The notes: generated from the sequence alone by a model not told the origin. Positions 24,985 to 38,600 are shown, counted from the stretch's first letter. The stretch: 64,000 nt of DNA from Entonaema liquescens (GCA_902805475.1 CADCSX010000005.1:631501-695500); one strand, 5' to 3'. Program-made: numbers and translations.

Positions 24985-27900
24985 AATCAGATTCTCATGA
25001 AGACACGACCAAGATGAAAACTGATGTTTCGATAACGAATTTAAGTATGGGATTTTTTAGTTGTATCCAGAGGAAATTACACGTAGCGTCTAAGGAATTC
25101 ATGAATTGGATATGTACTATTTATTTCTTCTTTGCCTTAGTTGGTATTATTGTAAGGAGATAAGGGTTACTGTTTCTGAAGTATCATTTTATGTAGCCTC
25201 CATCCCTCCCCCCCATTTCTATCAGCTTTTGGGATATTGATACCTTAGGTAATGATGTTGTATTTTAAATGAAATGGTCTAGCAACAACTTTGTTACGTA
25301 TTCCGGCAGAGAAATGTCGGATAATTAACTACCTTGAGTAAGATGTTCTTCCCACGAACACACTCCCCAACTAATACTCGACGAAAAGATTCTCGAAAAG
25401 AAAAAAAAGAAGAAAAGATTTTACAACTAAATCCATCAAGGGATGAAACCTTTTCCCAGATTACGAGACATCTTTTTAATCAAATGACTTAGGAAAATTT
25501 TCAGACATTTTTCTACCCAACTTTATAACCATCAAAAGTCAACTTCCTAGGAAGTTGTTTTCAACTATAAGTGGGGCTCTCACATGATCCTTCCACGCAA
25601 GGTAATTAAAACAACATCTCAGCGTCAAATAAGTGAAAAAGATTTAGTTTTATTTTATTATTGGTGACATAGTCTTAAGTGAGTTGGTTCTTTGTACTTC
25701 ATTGGAGCCATATATTCTTTTCTTATTTAGATCCTCACAGTTTTGAGGTTTTTCCACAGCTCATTAAATTATTCAGGGGTATCCAACGAGAATTTAATAC
25801 ATGACTTATGAGACCTCGCCGAGCTGAATGCTGACTTTCAGAGAGCTTTATCATTTTATTTTCTTTTCCACGGCATGTACCAGTAACAGCAATCGATTTA
25901 TTATTGGGCGGATTTGATAGAGATCTTGCATCTTTTAGACTTATTTACATTCTACCTAGCCGCAGTGATGATTTTAAAGGAACTTCAGTCAGCGACTACG
26001 ATATTCTTTAGAGGTAACCATTTGGGTGGCAGAGTTATTTAAGTTAGGAATTCTGCAAGTAGCGATGGAAATCCAGAAGCTATCTAGCCATGGACTAAAT
26101 GTTATGCTAAATATATCTACCACTGTACCCGGAGAGATATTGGTTTGGCCCAAGTTTCTATTCCCTTTTGATATATCTGATAGCTAAGGATTTATTTGAC
26201 TGAGAAAAAAAATCAATTTTCATATTGTTTTATAAAGTTAATGGACTGGCTGAACACCTATCTTGGCATGTGGATGTTTTAGTATAAAATACCACAAGTC
26301 CACGCTCGTATATATTTCGATAACACATATCCGGGTGCACGTATATATCACTTATAAGGAGAATCTACTTATCTGCGTATTATCTATAAAGGTAGCATAA
26401 GGGGTACATAATTCACAAACTTACGAGAAGTAAAAACAACTACCTAAGATAGCTCATTTTCCCAGGGAGTAGATGCCGCCTGCAAGATGCAGCGCCATGA
26501 AATTAACCATTGCTAGTTACGTACCTAGATATAAAAATCCAAATGGAAGGAACTAAAACCTTGATGGGGATAATAGGAATAGTACTGTGTTAAAACTTGC
26601 AGCTTGGACCATGGCAGCTGCCATAACAATTGCTTACCCACCCGAGTAGATAGGAAACCACATGTGTCATGAGGTGTAAAGTACAAAAGAACTTCAGAGT
26701 GGCAGCTTCTCTTCTCAAATCACCACAGTGAGGCTCCACTTTCGTAAGTCCTTTTCGGGCAGATTCGTACATCACCACTCAACTTCATGAAATTTATCGT
26801 CTTCTAATCTGTTTTTCAGCCGTCAAGGTCTCTGGCGTACAGCGTTCTTTGGTTGCAGGCAACGACTTTTTGGCGGGATTGTTTTCCACTTTTTGGACTT
26901 TATTGGTTGATTAGCCCAGATAACGCATCACATAGTAGCTGGTTACCCAGCGAGAGGTTTTTATCCGCATTCGACAGGTACTCGAGTGTTTTCTTCAGTC
27001 TACTCTCTTATCTCCTCTACTTCTTACGCCTGACTCACGAGGTATCAACTTTTACCGCCTGGCAAAAGACAATATCTCGGTTGCTAGGTAGTGAGCGGTG
27101 TCGTCTTCGACACTTTCAGCTTCTATAAATTTCACATTCTGCCTTTTCCCTTTTCTCGAGTACTCATTCATCAAGTGACCAAACCGTTTAAGTACTACGC
27201 TTCGATATTGACCGTCAAATTATCGTCTTAGCAACGTGAAGTACTTTCCACTAAGCACGAACCTCTCTCTACTGGTACGTTACCTCCTACAGCTCTACAT
27301 CTTGTACCCAATTCTTCCAAACCAACTTGCATGACCGACAACTTCACACTCCAACAAGTCCTAAAACCCCCCTCAACTTCCCTTCTCAACTTTTCAAGCT
27401 TTCAACCCATTCTGACCCATCTCCTTCAACCAACTTGCCGCATCTCACACTATCATAACCCCACCCTTTACTATCAAAATCATCTCGAAATATTTCAACA
27501 TAACCACATCCCCCCTCAACCAAACAAAAGTGTGGACACTACACTCATCCCACAACATATTCTTTTCTTTTTATAACCAATATTCTTTCGTTCTGTTCCC
27601 TGAAACAGAACAGGGCTTGGTTCGTTTAGGCTACCTATAGTCGACTCTCGCGGAACACCGAGATACTTTTGCGACTAGCTCGGACAACCATTAGGATACG
27701 TACACTTAACTGCTCAGTATGACCGCCCATTTTGCACTTGTCAACTTTTATTTCCTCTTACTTATATGGGTTTCCTTCATATATACTATCGACCCCCCTG
27801 CTCGAAGATGAGGTGCACTAACAACTTGATGACAGAAGCAACACCGTGCACATCCTCGCACCCCCGATACAAATACCTTGACTATAAAAACAGCGCAGCT

Positions 27901-27998
27901 TCATGTAAGTCTATCGGCCTTCGTCTGATCTCAAGGTAAGGTAAAGTTATGCACTACGATTTGCTAATCATAAGGTTTCGTCAGTCTATCTAGTAAAT
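24985..27998. other. Long intergenic region and probable leader of the 672-aa gene
   Basis: 25200-26780 is moderately AT-rich and shows no gene. From about 26800 the plus strand becomes pyrimidine-rich, a common feature of fungal promoters and leaders. An 81-codon frame at 27331-27576 could be an upstream ORF if transcription begins before it. A good 5'-UTR intron candidate is 27936-27984 (GTAAGG donor, GCTAATC branch, TCAG acceptor), 14 nt before the ATG. A 7-bp stem (TTCTGTT / AACAGAA) lies at about 27592-27611. Confidence 0.5.
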
Positions 27999-30017
27999 AT
28001 GCGTGCTGCACAGGCTCTTAAGGCCAAAGGCAAGGCCAGAGGAAGGACCAGCGCTCTTGGTCTCAGTCTCAAAACTGATCTTTCTAACGAAGATGCCTCA
28101 TCAACAATTCCGGCTGGAATTGACTTCACTCAAATAGCCTCCGCTCCACCCCGCAAAGTAAAATTTGATATCACCTTCGAAAAGCCTCCTGCTTCGAAAG
28201 CGAGCGAAGCCATGATGAACTCGGATTGGCGAAACAATCGCCGCAACGGAAGTGGCGCTCCTCTAGAGGTCCCAGCTACTGCATTCATAGAGAAGACTGA
28301 GTTCCAAAAGGCCGGTGGGAAGACTTTGAAGAAGCTCACTATCGACACCACTCTAGATGATGGGGCAGGTGTTCGCCGGTACCGGGATAGTCCTATTGAC
28401 CCAGACTTCATACATTCTGCTCCCATAACCAAAAAGGATTACGAGACAGTAGATGGTGAGACTGGATCCGGTAGCTCCGATAGCTTTAAAAGTTCCGGCA
28501 CTGACACAACTCTTCCCTTTGATTCACCTATTACTACAATATCCATGGTTCGGCTTGAATCCCCAATGCCAATCACAAGCGAAGGCTTCCGACAGTTCAT
28601 TATGATGCGCGACTATTTTCTGGGGGAAGATGAGGATATCAAACCCGGAGGCAGTGATGAGGGCAAGCATGGTCAAAACGACATGACAGTAAGAGCGGTC
28701 CCTGTTATTCCCCCAGGCCAGAAGAACACGGGAGATCCTATCTTCCCAATTGCCGCAGTGAAGGCGATCAAGCATTCGAAGAGATTCGCCAACGCTGGAT
28801 GGGACATTATCGATCCGGATTTCGAGAATGAATGGGCCAAGATCCACGGCCCACGTACAGCGGGTCTTCCAGTTGAGCAGCTTAGGGAAGAATACGAGTC
28901 TACCTTCTCATCTGAGGCTGAGGCTGCGGAAGACCAAGCCCGTTTCAATGCCATCCTACGAAAGCTCCAGGAATCATCTGCAGAGCGTATCAAGGCACAA
29001 TTAGGCATTGATATTAGTTCTTCGGACTCTCTTAAAGAATCGGAGGAAAAGGTGTCTCTGAGCGAATCGGGCTCACACGACTCTGGGATCAGCGGCTTTA
29101 GTGTAAAGACTTCACAGAGCCGAGGTACTACATTGAACCCCAAGGCCTCTGAATTCCAAATTTCCTCCGGTCCCGGCATTACATGCCAGCTAGACATGCA
29201 TGACTACCCAGTAGGTAACGGCCATCAGTCATCTTTGGGACAGAATGACTATAAAATCACATCCTCAACGGACAGTGGCTCAGGTGGAACTCGCTCTATT
29301 ACTGCCGAGGATATAGAAAGGCTATATGCATGCATGAACGATTTGAAAGCACAGATGACACGGATTGAGGCTGGCACCCAACAGCGACCCAGCATGATGG
29401 AGACAAGCCCTATGGCACAATTCAACCAAATTCAGAACATAGCCAGCCAACTCGGTTTGAACCCGGCCTCTCAAGGGCCATCTCCAGATGCCCAAAGCCT
29501 TCACAATACTGGATCCGGACCCGGTATGTGGCCAGGAGCTCAGCAAATGAACAGTGCTCAGCCGTATCACAATGGCAATTCTGCATTCATCACCCCTTCG
29601 CATTTGCATAATGCACAGACACCTCAAATCCAAATGGCGCCTCCTCCGATGTCGTTTAGTCCTGGACTTAATGCACCAGTTGTGGGATGCCAGAGCTTCC
29701 CCGGCCCCGGTCATCCTAGTCACCTACCTCTTCACGCTCAGGCCCAGATGGTGTATGGTCCTAGACCCGTAAGAAAACCCAGAGGGCCGCAACGCCCCGG
29801 CGATCCCACCTTCACTCAGCAGCAACAGAGTTATGAAGAATACTTGGAGAACAAACGGGCTACAGACCGTGCATATGCTCTGCAATGCCGTGACCGCCAG
29901 GCCAAGCGTTTTAACCGACAGAGAGCTCAGACCTCGGCCGGTTTCCAATCGACAGTACCCCCTCATATGATGTCGACTCCCCAAACAACTATGACCGGCG
30001 CGGCTCAGGGGTTTTAA
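27999..30017 (+). CDS. Large disordered fungal protein, 672 aa, function unknown
   Basis: An intronless frame of 672 codons whose family I do not recognise. The N-terminus is basic (KAKGKARGR). Much of the protein is Ser/Thr/Gly/Pro/Gln-rich and probably unstructured. More ordered islands are visible: one around HSKRFANAGWDIIDPDF, followed by an acidic helix (EQLREEYESTFSSEAEA), and a predicted coiled coil near residue 432 (AEDIERLYACMNDLKAQM). The C-terminus has a basic helix (RDRQAKRFNRQRAQ). No signal peptide or membrane segment. The architecture suggests a scaffold or a nucleic-acid-associated regulator, but that is only inference. The codon pattern and length leave little doubt it is expressed. 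A long leader with a putative intron precedes it. Confidence 0.8.
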   Translation: MRAAQALKAKGKARGRTSALGLSLKTDLSNEDASSTIPAGIDFTQIASAPPRKVKFDITFEKPPASKASEAMMNSDWRNNRRNGSGAPLEVPATAFIEKTEFQKAGGKTLKKLTIDTTLDDGAGVRRYRDSPIDPDFIHSAPITKKDYETVDGETGSGSSDSFKSSGTDTTLPFDSPITTISMVRLESPMPITSEGFRQFIMMRDYFLGEDEDIKPGGSDEGKHGQNDMTVRAVPVIPPGQKNTGDPIFPIAAVKAIKHSKRFANAGWDIIDPDFENEWAKIHGPRTAGLPVEQLREEYESTFSSEAEAAEDQARFNAILRKLQESSAERIKAQLGIDISSSDSLKESEEKVSLSESGSHDSGISGFSVKTSQSRGTTLNPKASEFQISSGPGITCQLDMHDYPVGNGHQSSLGQNDYKITSSTDSGSGGTRSITAEDIERLYACMNDLKAQMTRIEAGTQQRPSMMETSPMAQFNQIQNIASQLGLNPASQGPSPDAQSLHNTGSGPGMWPGAQQMNSAQPYHNGNSAFITPSHLHNAQTPQIQMAPPPMSFSPGLNAPVVGCQSFPGPGHPSHLPLHAQAQMVYGPRPVRKPRGPQRPGDPTFTQQQQSYEEYLENKRATDRAYALQCRDRQAKRFNRQRAQTSAGFQSTVPPHMMSTPQTTMTGAAQGF

Positions 30018-32373
30018 ACACTCAAACGTTCCTCTCCCGTTGACCCCCAAACCCCAGAAAGGGGTGAGTCAGGAGATGGTAGTGTACATGAAGCTACCAT
30101 TAGACCAATCATATCTGCTATATTGAGAACAACTTCCTTCTTTTTATACTGCGAAAATAGTTCTATTCGCGGTTACAGCCCTTTTCTTTGATAACATAAG
30201 TATCCTTCAACGAGCCTTGGATGGAAAGGAAATGGTCTTTTGGCGACTACGAACGCGTCAAAATCAACGGCACAATTTTACATACATGGTAGCAATGGTT
30301 TCCAGGTCGAGATGATTTATTCACTTTACCTAGGTACATGGTTACGTGTGATGCCTCCGATTCATTCAGTTTGGTAGTTTGGTATTCGGTTTCATACGTT
30401 CTACTCGGTTTTCCTTTTCCTTTTCTTTTTGGGACAACTACTCTTTTTCTGGCAACACATAACTGTTTTCCGAAGAGATAACTCAACAACACTCTGCGCC
30501 ACATTCAATACACATTGTCCATACTTCTATACATCCCGCCTAGTTGTTTGGGGGACTGGTAGCCAAGGGCATCAAACGGCTCAAAGGGCTTGCCCCCTTT
30601 TCACTTCACGTGAGTTGTTGATGATTTACAGTTATAGGACACTTTTGGCGAGCTAACATGTTTAATCAGATTATTTATGTTTATGTGCTTCGTTTTCGAC
30701 GGACTGAACATACTGGAACGATGCGCATACGAGGCTCCTTTCCATGCAATTTTTTCATCTTGCAGTTAGTCTCCTGGTTTTGGCCATTGCCGACTAGCCT
30801 TGCAAAATAGCGATATAGACACGGCAAGTGAAGGAACAAAAAAAGAAGCAGCTGGCCGGCGACAGACGGAATCAATAGAGGGCAAACACAAACATTTGGC
30901 CCTAACCAAGCGCGTCTAGTAGAAGAACATTCTTAAGCAACCTGGTTTATACAAAGTCACTCTCAGGGTAAATGGCATGCACATTGACGATCCGGAATTA
31001 GGTATCGCTCATGTCAATCAACTTATAAGTTTGGCCATGACTTCCGGGGCAATAAAGGGGCTAGGGATTGGATGTTTTATCAAGCCAGGCTTGAGCAAGG
31101 GTTGACATCAGGATTCGGAAGCGTCATGCGGTTGATTGCCAGGATAAATCATGATACCCTCTAAGGAAATACATACTTAGGTAGAGGTTTGCTTTTTGCT
31201 GTTCAATTATATTTGCAAATGATTTTTACCCATTAAAGATACTTGACGTGCCGTTTGAGGAATTGTGATATTTAGCTATGCCGTGATATAATTCTTATAG
31301 CTACTCAGTTACTGCAGTTACTGGAATTTGTACGTTGAGGTTACATATAACTATATGTACCTAGGTACCTATTTAGATACGAAGTTGATGCGGCTGAATT
31401 ATCGATCTTGAAGTTTGTAAAAGTTTGACGAATCGGAACTCAAGACATAATTGTGTGTATTCTTTAAGTATTTCTTGGCTGATTTAAAGTATCTAAGTAC
31501 ATCTATATACATGACATTAAAGGTTTAGTGTACGTGAGATGTGCTGTGATGCGAATTTCATTATACGACTAGCGTATAATACCGTATAATGAGATATAAT
31601 AACGCATAATAGAACTATTATGCGCATGACGGATCTGTCACCCCGTTTATCCGACGCGCTAGTATTAAGGGGGGATATAGCGCTAATAAGTAACGAAGCA
31701 TCGTCAATGAGGGCTTTCTACAATTGACTTAAAAACAAGCCAAATTTAACTGAATATAAATTCTTATATAGCAAGATGTTTTAATACTTTAATTGAAAGC
31801 TTATATTAAGCCTAAAATGTAATTTTTAAATAAGTTTTGTTACGAAAGAAACGTTAGAAAAATGTTGCTAATAATAGCAGCTCATTATACATATTATGTG
31901 CATAATAGCTATTATACGTATAATAGCGCATAATAGATCTATTATGCGCATAATTAACATCACTAGTGCTGTACATTTAACTAGCGCGTCTGACTAGCCC
32001 TTGCGCGTCAAGCTTACAGCAACCCCCCACACTAAAATGGGGACGACAATGGAGATTACCTAAAGCTTGTGAGCTTACAGAATACATCTTCTGTATTTAA
32101 CAACATTAACAACATTAACAACATGAGATAGTAACAAATCTCAACTTATTCTCATAACTATCTTTTTCAATATTATTTTCCAAGTAGCGCTCTGAATGAA
32201 TAGAGAATAGGCCAATTGATAATATTCGAGAATGCGTTTCGCCCGCCCCGTACTCGATTTTATTTGTGGTGGATTTCTATGATTCCCTTTCTTCCTTCTC
32301 GATTGGTTCGATTGTATTAGATTACTATAATCATTGCGCTTCTCTCCTGCTCGCGATCCTCCAGCCCGTCGCG
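30018..32373. other. Intergenic region carrying a palindromic element
   Basis: 3' flank of the 672-aa gene, then non-coding DNA to the MED1 start. TACCTAGGTA-type motifs occur at 30328-30337 and 31359-31369. A palindrome-rich segment is described separately. CAACATTAACAA repeats precede MED1 at 32101-32122. Confidence 0.6.
31560..31990. repeat. MITE-like element with paired 22-bp palindromes
   Basis: Two copies of a 22-bp palindrome lie at 31603-31624 (one central mismatch) and 31927-31948 (perfect, centred on AGATCT). They are followed after about 30 bp by GACGCGCTAGT (31653-31663) and its reverse complement ACTAGCGCGTC (31980-31990). GTATAATGAG (31584-31593) and its reverse complement CTCATTATAC (31882-31891) form another inverted pair. 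The space between holds AT-rich non-coding DNA. The arrangement looks like the ends of a small non-autonomous transposon, but the exact borders and target duplication are not clear. Confidence 0.5.
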
Positions 32374-34458
32374 ATGTCCACTCCAATGCGTCACGGCCCT
32401 TCCCAGCAGGGTCGTACGCCCTCGCAACATCCTGCCGCAGCCCCGACGCCGCAAGCCTCAACGCCCTTTTCAAATCCACAAACCGCCGCAGTCTTTTCTC
32501 CTCACGGACCTAAGTCGTCACCACAGCAGTTTAAGAAATCTCCGGCAACTGGTACCTCGGGTACTATGATCGGTACTGCTAGTTCGACAGCCAATTTCGA
32601 TAGCCCGTCTGCCGCCGCCGCTTATAACACTCTGGGGATGGCGATTAACGATCTCAACTTGGATAATATTAGCGTTGGAGGACTAGTTGCCGCTGCGGGG
32701 CGGACGGATGAGGAGGACAGGAAAAAAAGAATGGAGGCCGTCATTGCTGCTCTTTGGGTAGGTCATACTTGGTACAATGGGGATTAGGATTGGAGGCTAA
32801 CCTCTATATAGGCTCAAAACAGTAGTAGAGTGAGCAACCAGGGACTAGAGAGGCTGGCTATTCACCTTAATCTCGAGTGTCTATGGGAAGATATCAAAGG
32901 TGCCGGCGACAATGCCAAGACTCTGATCATAGCAGGTCAGACGGTAGCTGTTGAAGTCGGTATCACGAACCACATCGTGCATCAGGCTGCATTGGCCTAC
33001 ACGGATTCTATACCAAGCGTTGATAAGCACGTTGATAAGGCGTCAGCTATCCTCCTGAAAGACCTCTCGCTGGCTCCCGGTCAAAGCCCGCTTACCAAGA
33101 GACTAACACAATTCAGAGCAAATCTTGAGCGTCTGGCTAACTTAGATAAGTTGAGCGTCTCCCCAGGTCTTAATTGCCACGAAGCCATAGCAGGGATTTG
33201 GGAGAGTTTAGAGAGACTTCACCAATGGGATATACAGAAACTTCGTGAGGATTCATCTTTGAGTGATATACTCGATGAGAACCTCAAAGTCTATGCTCTA
33301 TGCCTTCGACATGGATGCCCTCTCATGCACGCTCGAGGTCGGATCGGCCTGAGCCTCGACTACTGGAAAGAGAGAAGAAAACTTAGGTCTACAACAATTG
33401 ATTCCGAAGACGCCAAAACATGGGGAATCCTACTCGAATGTGCGGCTGCTGGTAGCATGGTCTATAACAACCCGATACGAGTGTCTGATAAGTGGATCGG
33501 AGATGGAATTGAAAAGTCCAACCTCACGGACGAGGAAATGATTTCATCTACCGGGCCAGTACTAGATTGGTTAGAGCCTCCTAACACTCTTCTACCATCC
33601 TCGGAGGAGACGAAGGAGCATGGGCTTGAAGGAGGTGTAAACTTATCCGGCCCTAAACCGCCTGATGTCGTATTCATGGCGACCTTCGATCCCCCGGTGG
33701 TAGTCTCGCATGCTGTTGCAATTGATATTTATAAGATATCGGCAACTAATGCACCACTATCAAATATGACATTTGACGCACTTTTATTCCCCATCGTTGA
33801 TGGAAGCTCCTACGACCCCAGCGAACCTCGGGAGGTAGTATTCACTCAGACGGTTCCTACCTTCATCAACAACATACATGGCGAGTCTCAGCCAGAGCCC
33901 GTGCTCAAGGCACATCGTAATACGCTGTTCATTTACAAACCAGTCTACGGGCAAGTTCTAAGCCAAGTTCCGTTCTCGCATCCGAAAGACCTAGTCGTGA
34001 TGCTCCCCGTGCTCCGCCAATACGCCTTCCTCTCCCTACTCCTAAGTAACAGCCTTAAACCCAGGAGCGGCAAGCCTACCGCCAAAGAAGCGGACGAAGA
34101 CAACGACTCACGTCTACCGCGCACCAGACAGGACGAATTTAACGACTTCATGGCACGGCCAAACAGCGAGAGTTCCTCGGATAAAGTCCTGAAAGTGGAC
34201 ATCACCTTAACGGCTCACCCCGTCCCCCGCCTCGCCCTCGTGTTCCCCTTCAAGGAATACACGGCTCACGTTAACATCGAGATCCAACACGGGGGCCGCG
34301 TACGCATCGTCTCGGATAATATCTTCGACGGCGATATGGGGCATATAGGAGGGGATCCGAATAACAGGAAGAGAGTCAGAAGTGATTGGGAAAACGCCCT
34401 GGAGACGATGGAGGATATCGGGGCGTGGATCGAGGTTGTTCGACATACGCTTGAGTAA
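32374..34458 (+). CDS. MED1: Mediator complex subunit 1
   Basis: Exons 32374-32757 and 32812-34458 give 676 aa. The first 75 residues are a Pro/Gln/Ser-rich disordered leader (PSQQGRTPSQHP) typical of the filamentous-fungal protein. The Med1 domain begins around residue 120: GLERLAIHLNLECLWED, then TLIIAGQTVAVEV, SPLTKRLTQFRANLERLANLDKLS and GLNCHEAIAGIWESLERL. Med1 belongs to the Mediator middle module and passes signals from activators to RNA polymerase II in the nucleus. The upstream in-frame ATG at 32266 would add 36 residues unlike the family, so 32374 was chosen. The only intron is 54 nt, at a phase-0 site. A conserved single-copy gene is expected here. Confidence 0.9.
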
Positions 34459-35654
34459 GGAGGATGAACGGGTTGAGTAGGTTAGTATAGGGGTGAAAAG
34501 GAGGAGGGTTACGAGTGATACGTATGGTTATGATACCCTTATTTCTTATATACGCCTGGATGGAGCAGAGATGTGCTTTATGCGGCCGGGCTGGCGATAG
34601 GGATTATGAAAAATGAAATATGTGTTTTGTCTACCTAATCCAACGTGTCTTAGTATCGTGTCTTGGCTATGGCTGATTCAGGTACCTAGATTACGCCTTT
34701 GTCATGGGAAGTAAGCTTCTTATCATGGTCTTCTCGTTGGATTTTAGCTGCACTTATAAAGAAGTCGGCAGGAGTTCTTGGGACCCCGGGTTCTTGCTGG
34801 AAGGGATGTTGGCGTTCCAGACTCACGTAAGCACCCTAACTCCAGGTAGTAAGCTGTGTCGAGTCTTAATGAATATACGGAAGAACACGAACGCGAGCAA
34901 TGTCGTCTCTTCCAAATGCTTGCAACTATAGTGTTCGTTCGCTCGCTACATAGGTTGGGTAGGGTATACATCTACGGGGATGACGGAACGGACGTATAAT
35001 ATCACCAGTCGTACACTATTTCATAAAAACACGGGTATGCAGCGGCAATAGTAGTAGCAAGTATATTCGCGCAACGCACAACTCCCCTGAACAGCTCTTA
35101 CTTTCTCTTTCTGTCTGTCTGTCTCTCTGCTTCATAGTACATTGTATTAAGGCTTATCTAATGCTGCTTTCCGTGGGTAATGGTATACCGTCCGATCCGC
35201 GCCAGGTCTCGTTCTTCGTCTTGGGACGACAGACACAATCCCGTCTTTCCTCCGCACAACCGTTATTCGAGACTATGCTCTCCTCCTCCTTCCTACATTA
35301 CCCAGCCGACTAGTTAGTCGGGAGTGTAACTAACTGTATTACCTGGTCATGGATCCATATCACTGTCTTTCTTTCGTTCGTATAACTTGAGGTATCGATG
35401 AGGGGGATATTTGGGGGGGAATAATTAGGAAAAATAAAAATTAGACGACACGCTAAAGGGAAGAAAAATGTTATATGTAGGTTTTAGGCACCGGCTCTGC
35501 TGGACCATCCTAGGCGAAAAGAATAGCTGGTATCCTTATCGATTCGAAGAAGTAATAGAATACCGGGATTCAATGAGAAAAGCAATCCGATGGTCCGGCT
35601 GATCTTAGTTAAGGCGAACTATACGACGAGCACTACTACTCAAGAGATGGGCCA
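34459..35654. other. Convergent intergenic region
   Basis: 3' flanks of MED1 and the Boi-like gene. A CTGTCTGTCTGTCT microsatellite lies near 35111-35124. No gene seen. Confidence 0.6.
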
Positions 35655-38600
35655 CTAAGCGCTCTGAGGAGAGGCTAGAGCAGCCGCACCATTGGTCTTC
35701 TCATTCTCTAATCCCGACTTCTTGCTTTCAACCTTTGAAAGGCCCAGCTTCTCGAGACCGGAGACTGCACTATCAACCTCTCCAAACGAGATGCCTAGGC
35801 CGTTCTTCTTCTCGTCATCCCCGTCCTTCGCACCTTCTTCGACCTTCTCGTCTAGGTTCATAAGAGCTGGCGGGCGGTGGCGCATCGCACGTGCTTTGGT
35901 AAGCGAGATGGTCTTCTGCTGGTATGTTGTTGTCATCGGCTGAGTGTCGTCACGGTCAATGGTTGCCTTTACTAAAGCCGCCATCCACGATCGCCCCTGC
36001 TGCAGATTCGGAACAGCGAAGTAATGTATGGTTGGCTTAGTAAAGTTGACTGCCTTGGAAAGCCCGGCTCGAGGAGGCATGAGCTTGAATATAAACATCG
36101 AATCCGTACCTTTCTCAACAGGTGAAACGGCGGCGTTATCCGCGAGAGTTGGAAGGTTACTATCGGCCGGCATGATTGGAGTGTTACTGGCTCCCGTCAA
36201 CGTGGCGTGTAGCCCAGTAAGCCGTTCATTGTCAGCCGGCAATACGCGATGGAACGAAATGTCGATCAATCCTTTCTCTTCGGTATCGTCTTCCGAGTAA
36301 TAGTACGCTAGGCGTCTTCCTTTGAGAACGAAGAGCCGTGTTTTCCACGTTGTCATCAGATGTGAACTCTTCTTCTTCATCCATCCGCTATAGTCCGCAT
36401 CTTTGATTGCTTCGCGTGGACCAACTTTTAGTAGGCCGCGTTGGTAGGCACTCGTTTCTTGTTTCGTCTTTTTCCCGCTCTTGCGACTGGTGGTAGTAGC
36501 CGCTGAGTACGGGCTTTTCCCCGTGTCAGGTGAATCAATCTCAAAACTCGGGCCACCCGAGGGCGTACTTGAACCAGCCCTAGACGGTGATCTTAGAGGC
36601 GAAGCCTGGGTAGAAGAATCGGTTGGTGAGCCTAGTTTTGAGTTGCCGACCATAGCATCGGAAATTGCCCTTAGGCCGCCAAACTTGCTGCCTGCACTTG
36701 ACATCCAATCGCCGTGGGCAGCTTGTCGGGTTGATGTAGGCGAGCCGCTATCAAGCTTAGTGACTGTTGGGTTGGGGGTATCCTTGGCGGGGGGAATAGG
36801 TCGTACAGAATCAGTGGTATTGGTAGAGGCCGTCCGCCTATGATCCCCAGATAAACTGTAATACATCTGTGCGGCGCTTGGTGGTGTCGAATCTCTGGTT
36901 GAATCAATACTCCCGAACCTAGAACGCCTTGCAATAGCTGTTGCGCTTCTAACGCGTTGCTGTTCTGTATAACTTGATTTGTGAGCGTGCGCGGTGGTAC
37001 TTTCGCGCTTCTTAAGCACGTTACGTTTTCGGCCGTCCACCTCAGTACCGGAGAAATAGCCACGATCAAGATCAAGAGCCGGATTGTGTGGAACTTCTGT
37101 ATCAGATACGTTGACAGCGTCACCAAATTCAGTTGATGATAATGGCCGTGCAGGATAAGGAGAAGAGGCCGTGCCCATAGTCCAATTACGATCGAAGGAA
37201 GGTTGTTTTTTATGTGAAGGTTCGGCCAGTGGAAAAGTACCTGACGATGTAAGTTTCGGGGTTCCAGCATTGACTGGCGGGGCAAGTCTAAAATCGGTAG
37301 AGGAATGCCGTCGCGAATGATGCAATTCTCGGACGGATGCTGCTGAGGGTCTATTGTGGTGCGATGATCTTGTCGGGCTGTCTTGGGCACCTCTCGGAGA
37401 TTTGGGAGTTAAAGGAGCCATTGGCTCCATTTTTGGTGTTTGCGAGAGACGTCTTGCATGCACCGAACCTGGCCGACTCTCGGATGAAACCACTCTTTGC
37501 GAGTTTGTTAAAGTGTTTGACCTGCTCCTCACTCTTCCACCGACTTTGAACTCCTCTGACCCCGCCTCACTACCATAAGTCTGTGTGGTTCGTCTCGTAA
37601 GGCTACCGAGCCCACTCACTTCATCCTGCAAGTTTTTAATCTTTTGCCACGTTTTCAGTCGTCGCCCAACAGAGCCGAGATCGAATGCCTTGAGAAATAA
37701 CGATGATTGATCCATGCCTAACAGTACTTCGCCTGATATTTCCTGATCCCGAAATACTTCACAATGCTTCTTTTCTACACCGGTAGTAAACAAATATTCC
37801 GCTACATCGTCCGCGGTCCAAGATTCGACTTCGTCACGAGTATGCAGCACTTCTTCCTCCTCGTCAGTCTCCTCACCTTGGATATAGGAGAGTCGATCCG
37901 GAAGATGAGAGCTATACTCGCTCCCGGAATCTGTCGTATGGTGGAGTGCGCCATTCTGCGGAGTCGAGTGTAAATCTGTGATATGCTCGTCGATAACAGT
38001 CAAAGTCTCGTGCAACACTGGGTTGTCCTGGCTTTGCGCATTGAGGCGACCTAGCCCTTCATTATTACTTCCGTATGTAAATGTTTTACTTGCGAGAGGT
38101 GTCGGTTTCCCATCGGATTTCGTGGAATTCAGGGGTAGAGTTACAGGCGTCGCCTCTGATGAGACAGATGGGGCAGTTTGCGGGGTCGGTTTGCGATCCT
38201 GAGCTGGCGTAGCGATCGATGCCGGCTGGCTAGCTACGGGTGATGTTCCATTGGTGGATAAGAGCGAACTCGCGATCGGTCTGGTAGCGTTAGATGAGGC
38301 CGCGACACCTTTTGGTGCCGGTCGCGTATATACTACAGAGAATCGATCAGTTGCGATTCGGTCGCAAGTTATATGGCGCCCTCTTCGCGGCAATACTACT
38401 TACCTTCCGGGAACAAGCCACTATTTCCATTCACCATATGACGACCCAAAAACCAGCCATCACCGAACTCATCATCGCGCTCAATTAATTCGACACGGTC
38501 ACCCTTTGCTAAACTCAATTCGTCGGAGCTTCTGGCTTGGAAGTCATCTGAAAATTCACCCTGTTAAATGGAGTTCGTTCATTTGCGCCAAAAACAACAA

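Noticed and set aside
32266..32373. Upstream in-frame start for MED1
   Set aside because: The added 36 residues are hydrophobic and unlike the family; the 32374 start matches the usual N-terminus.
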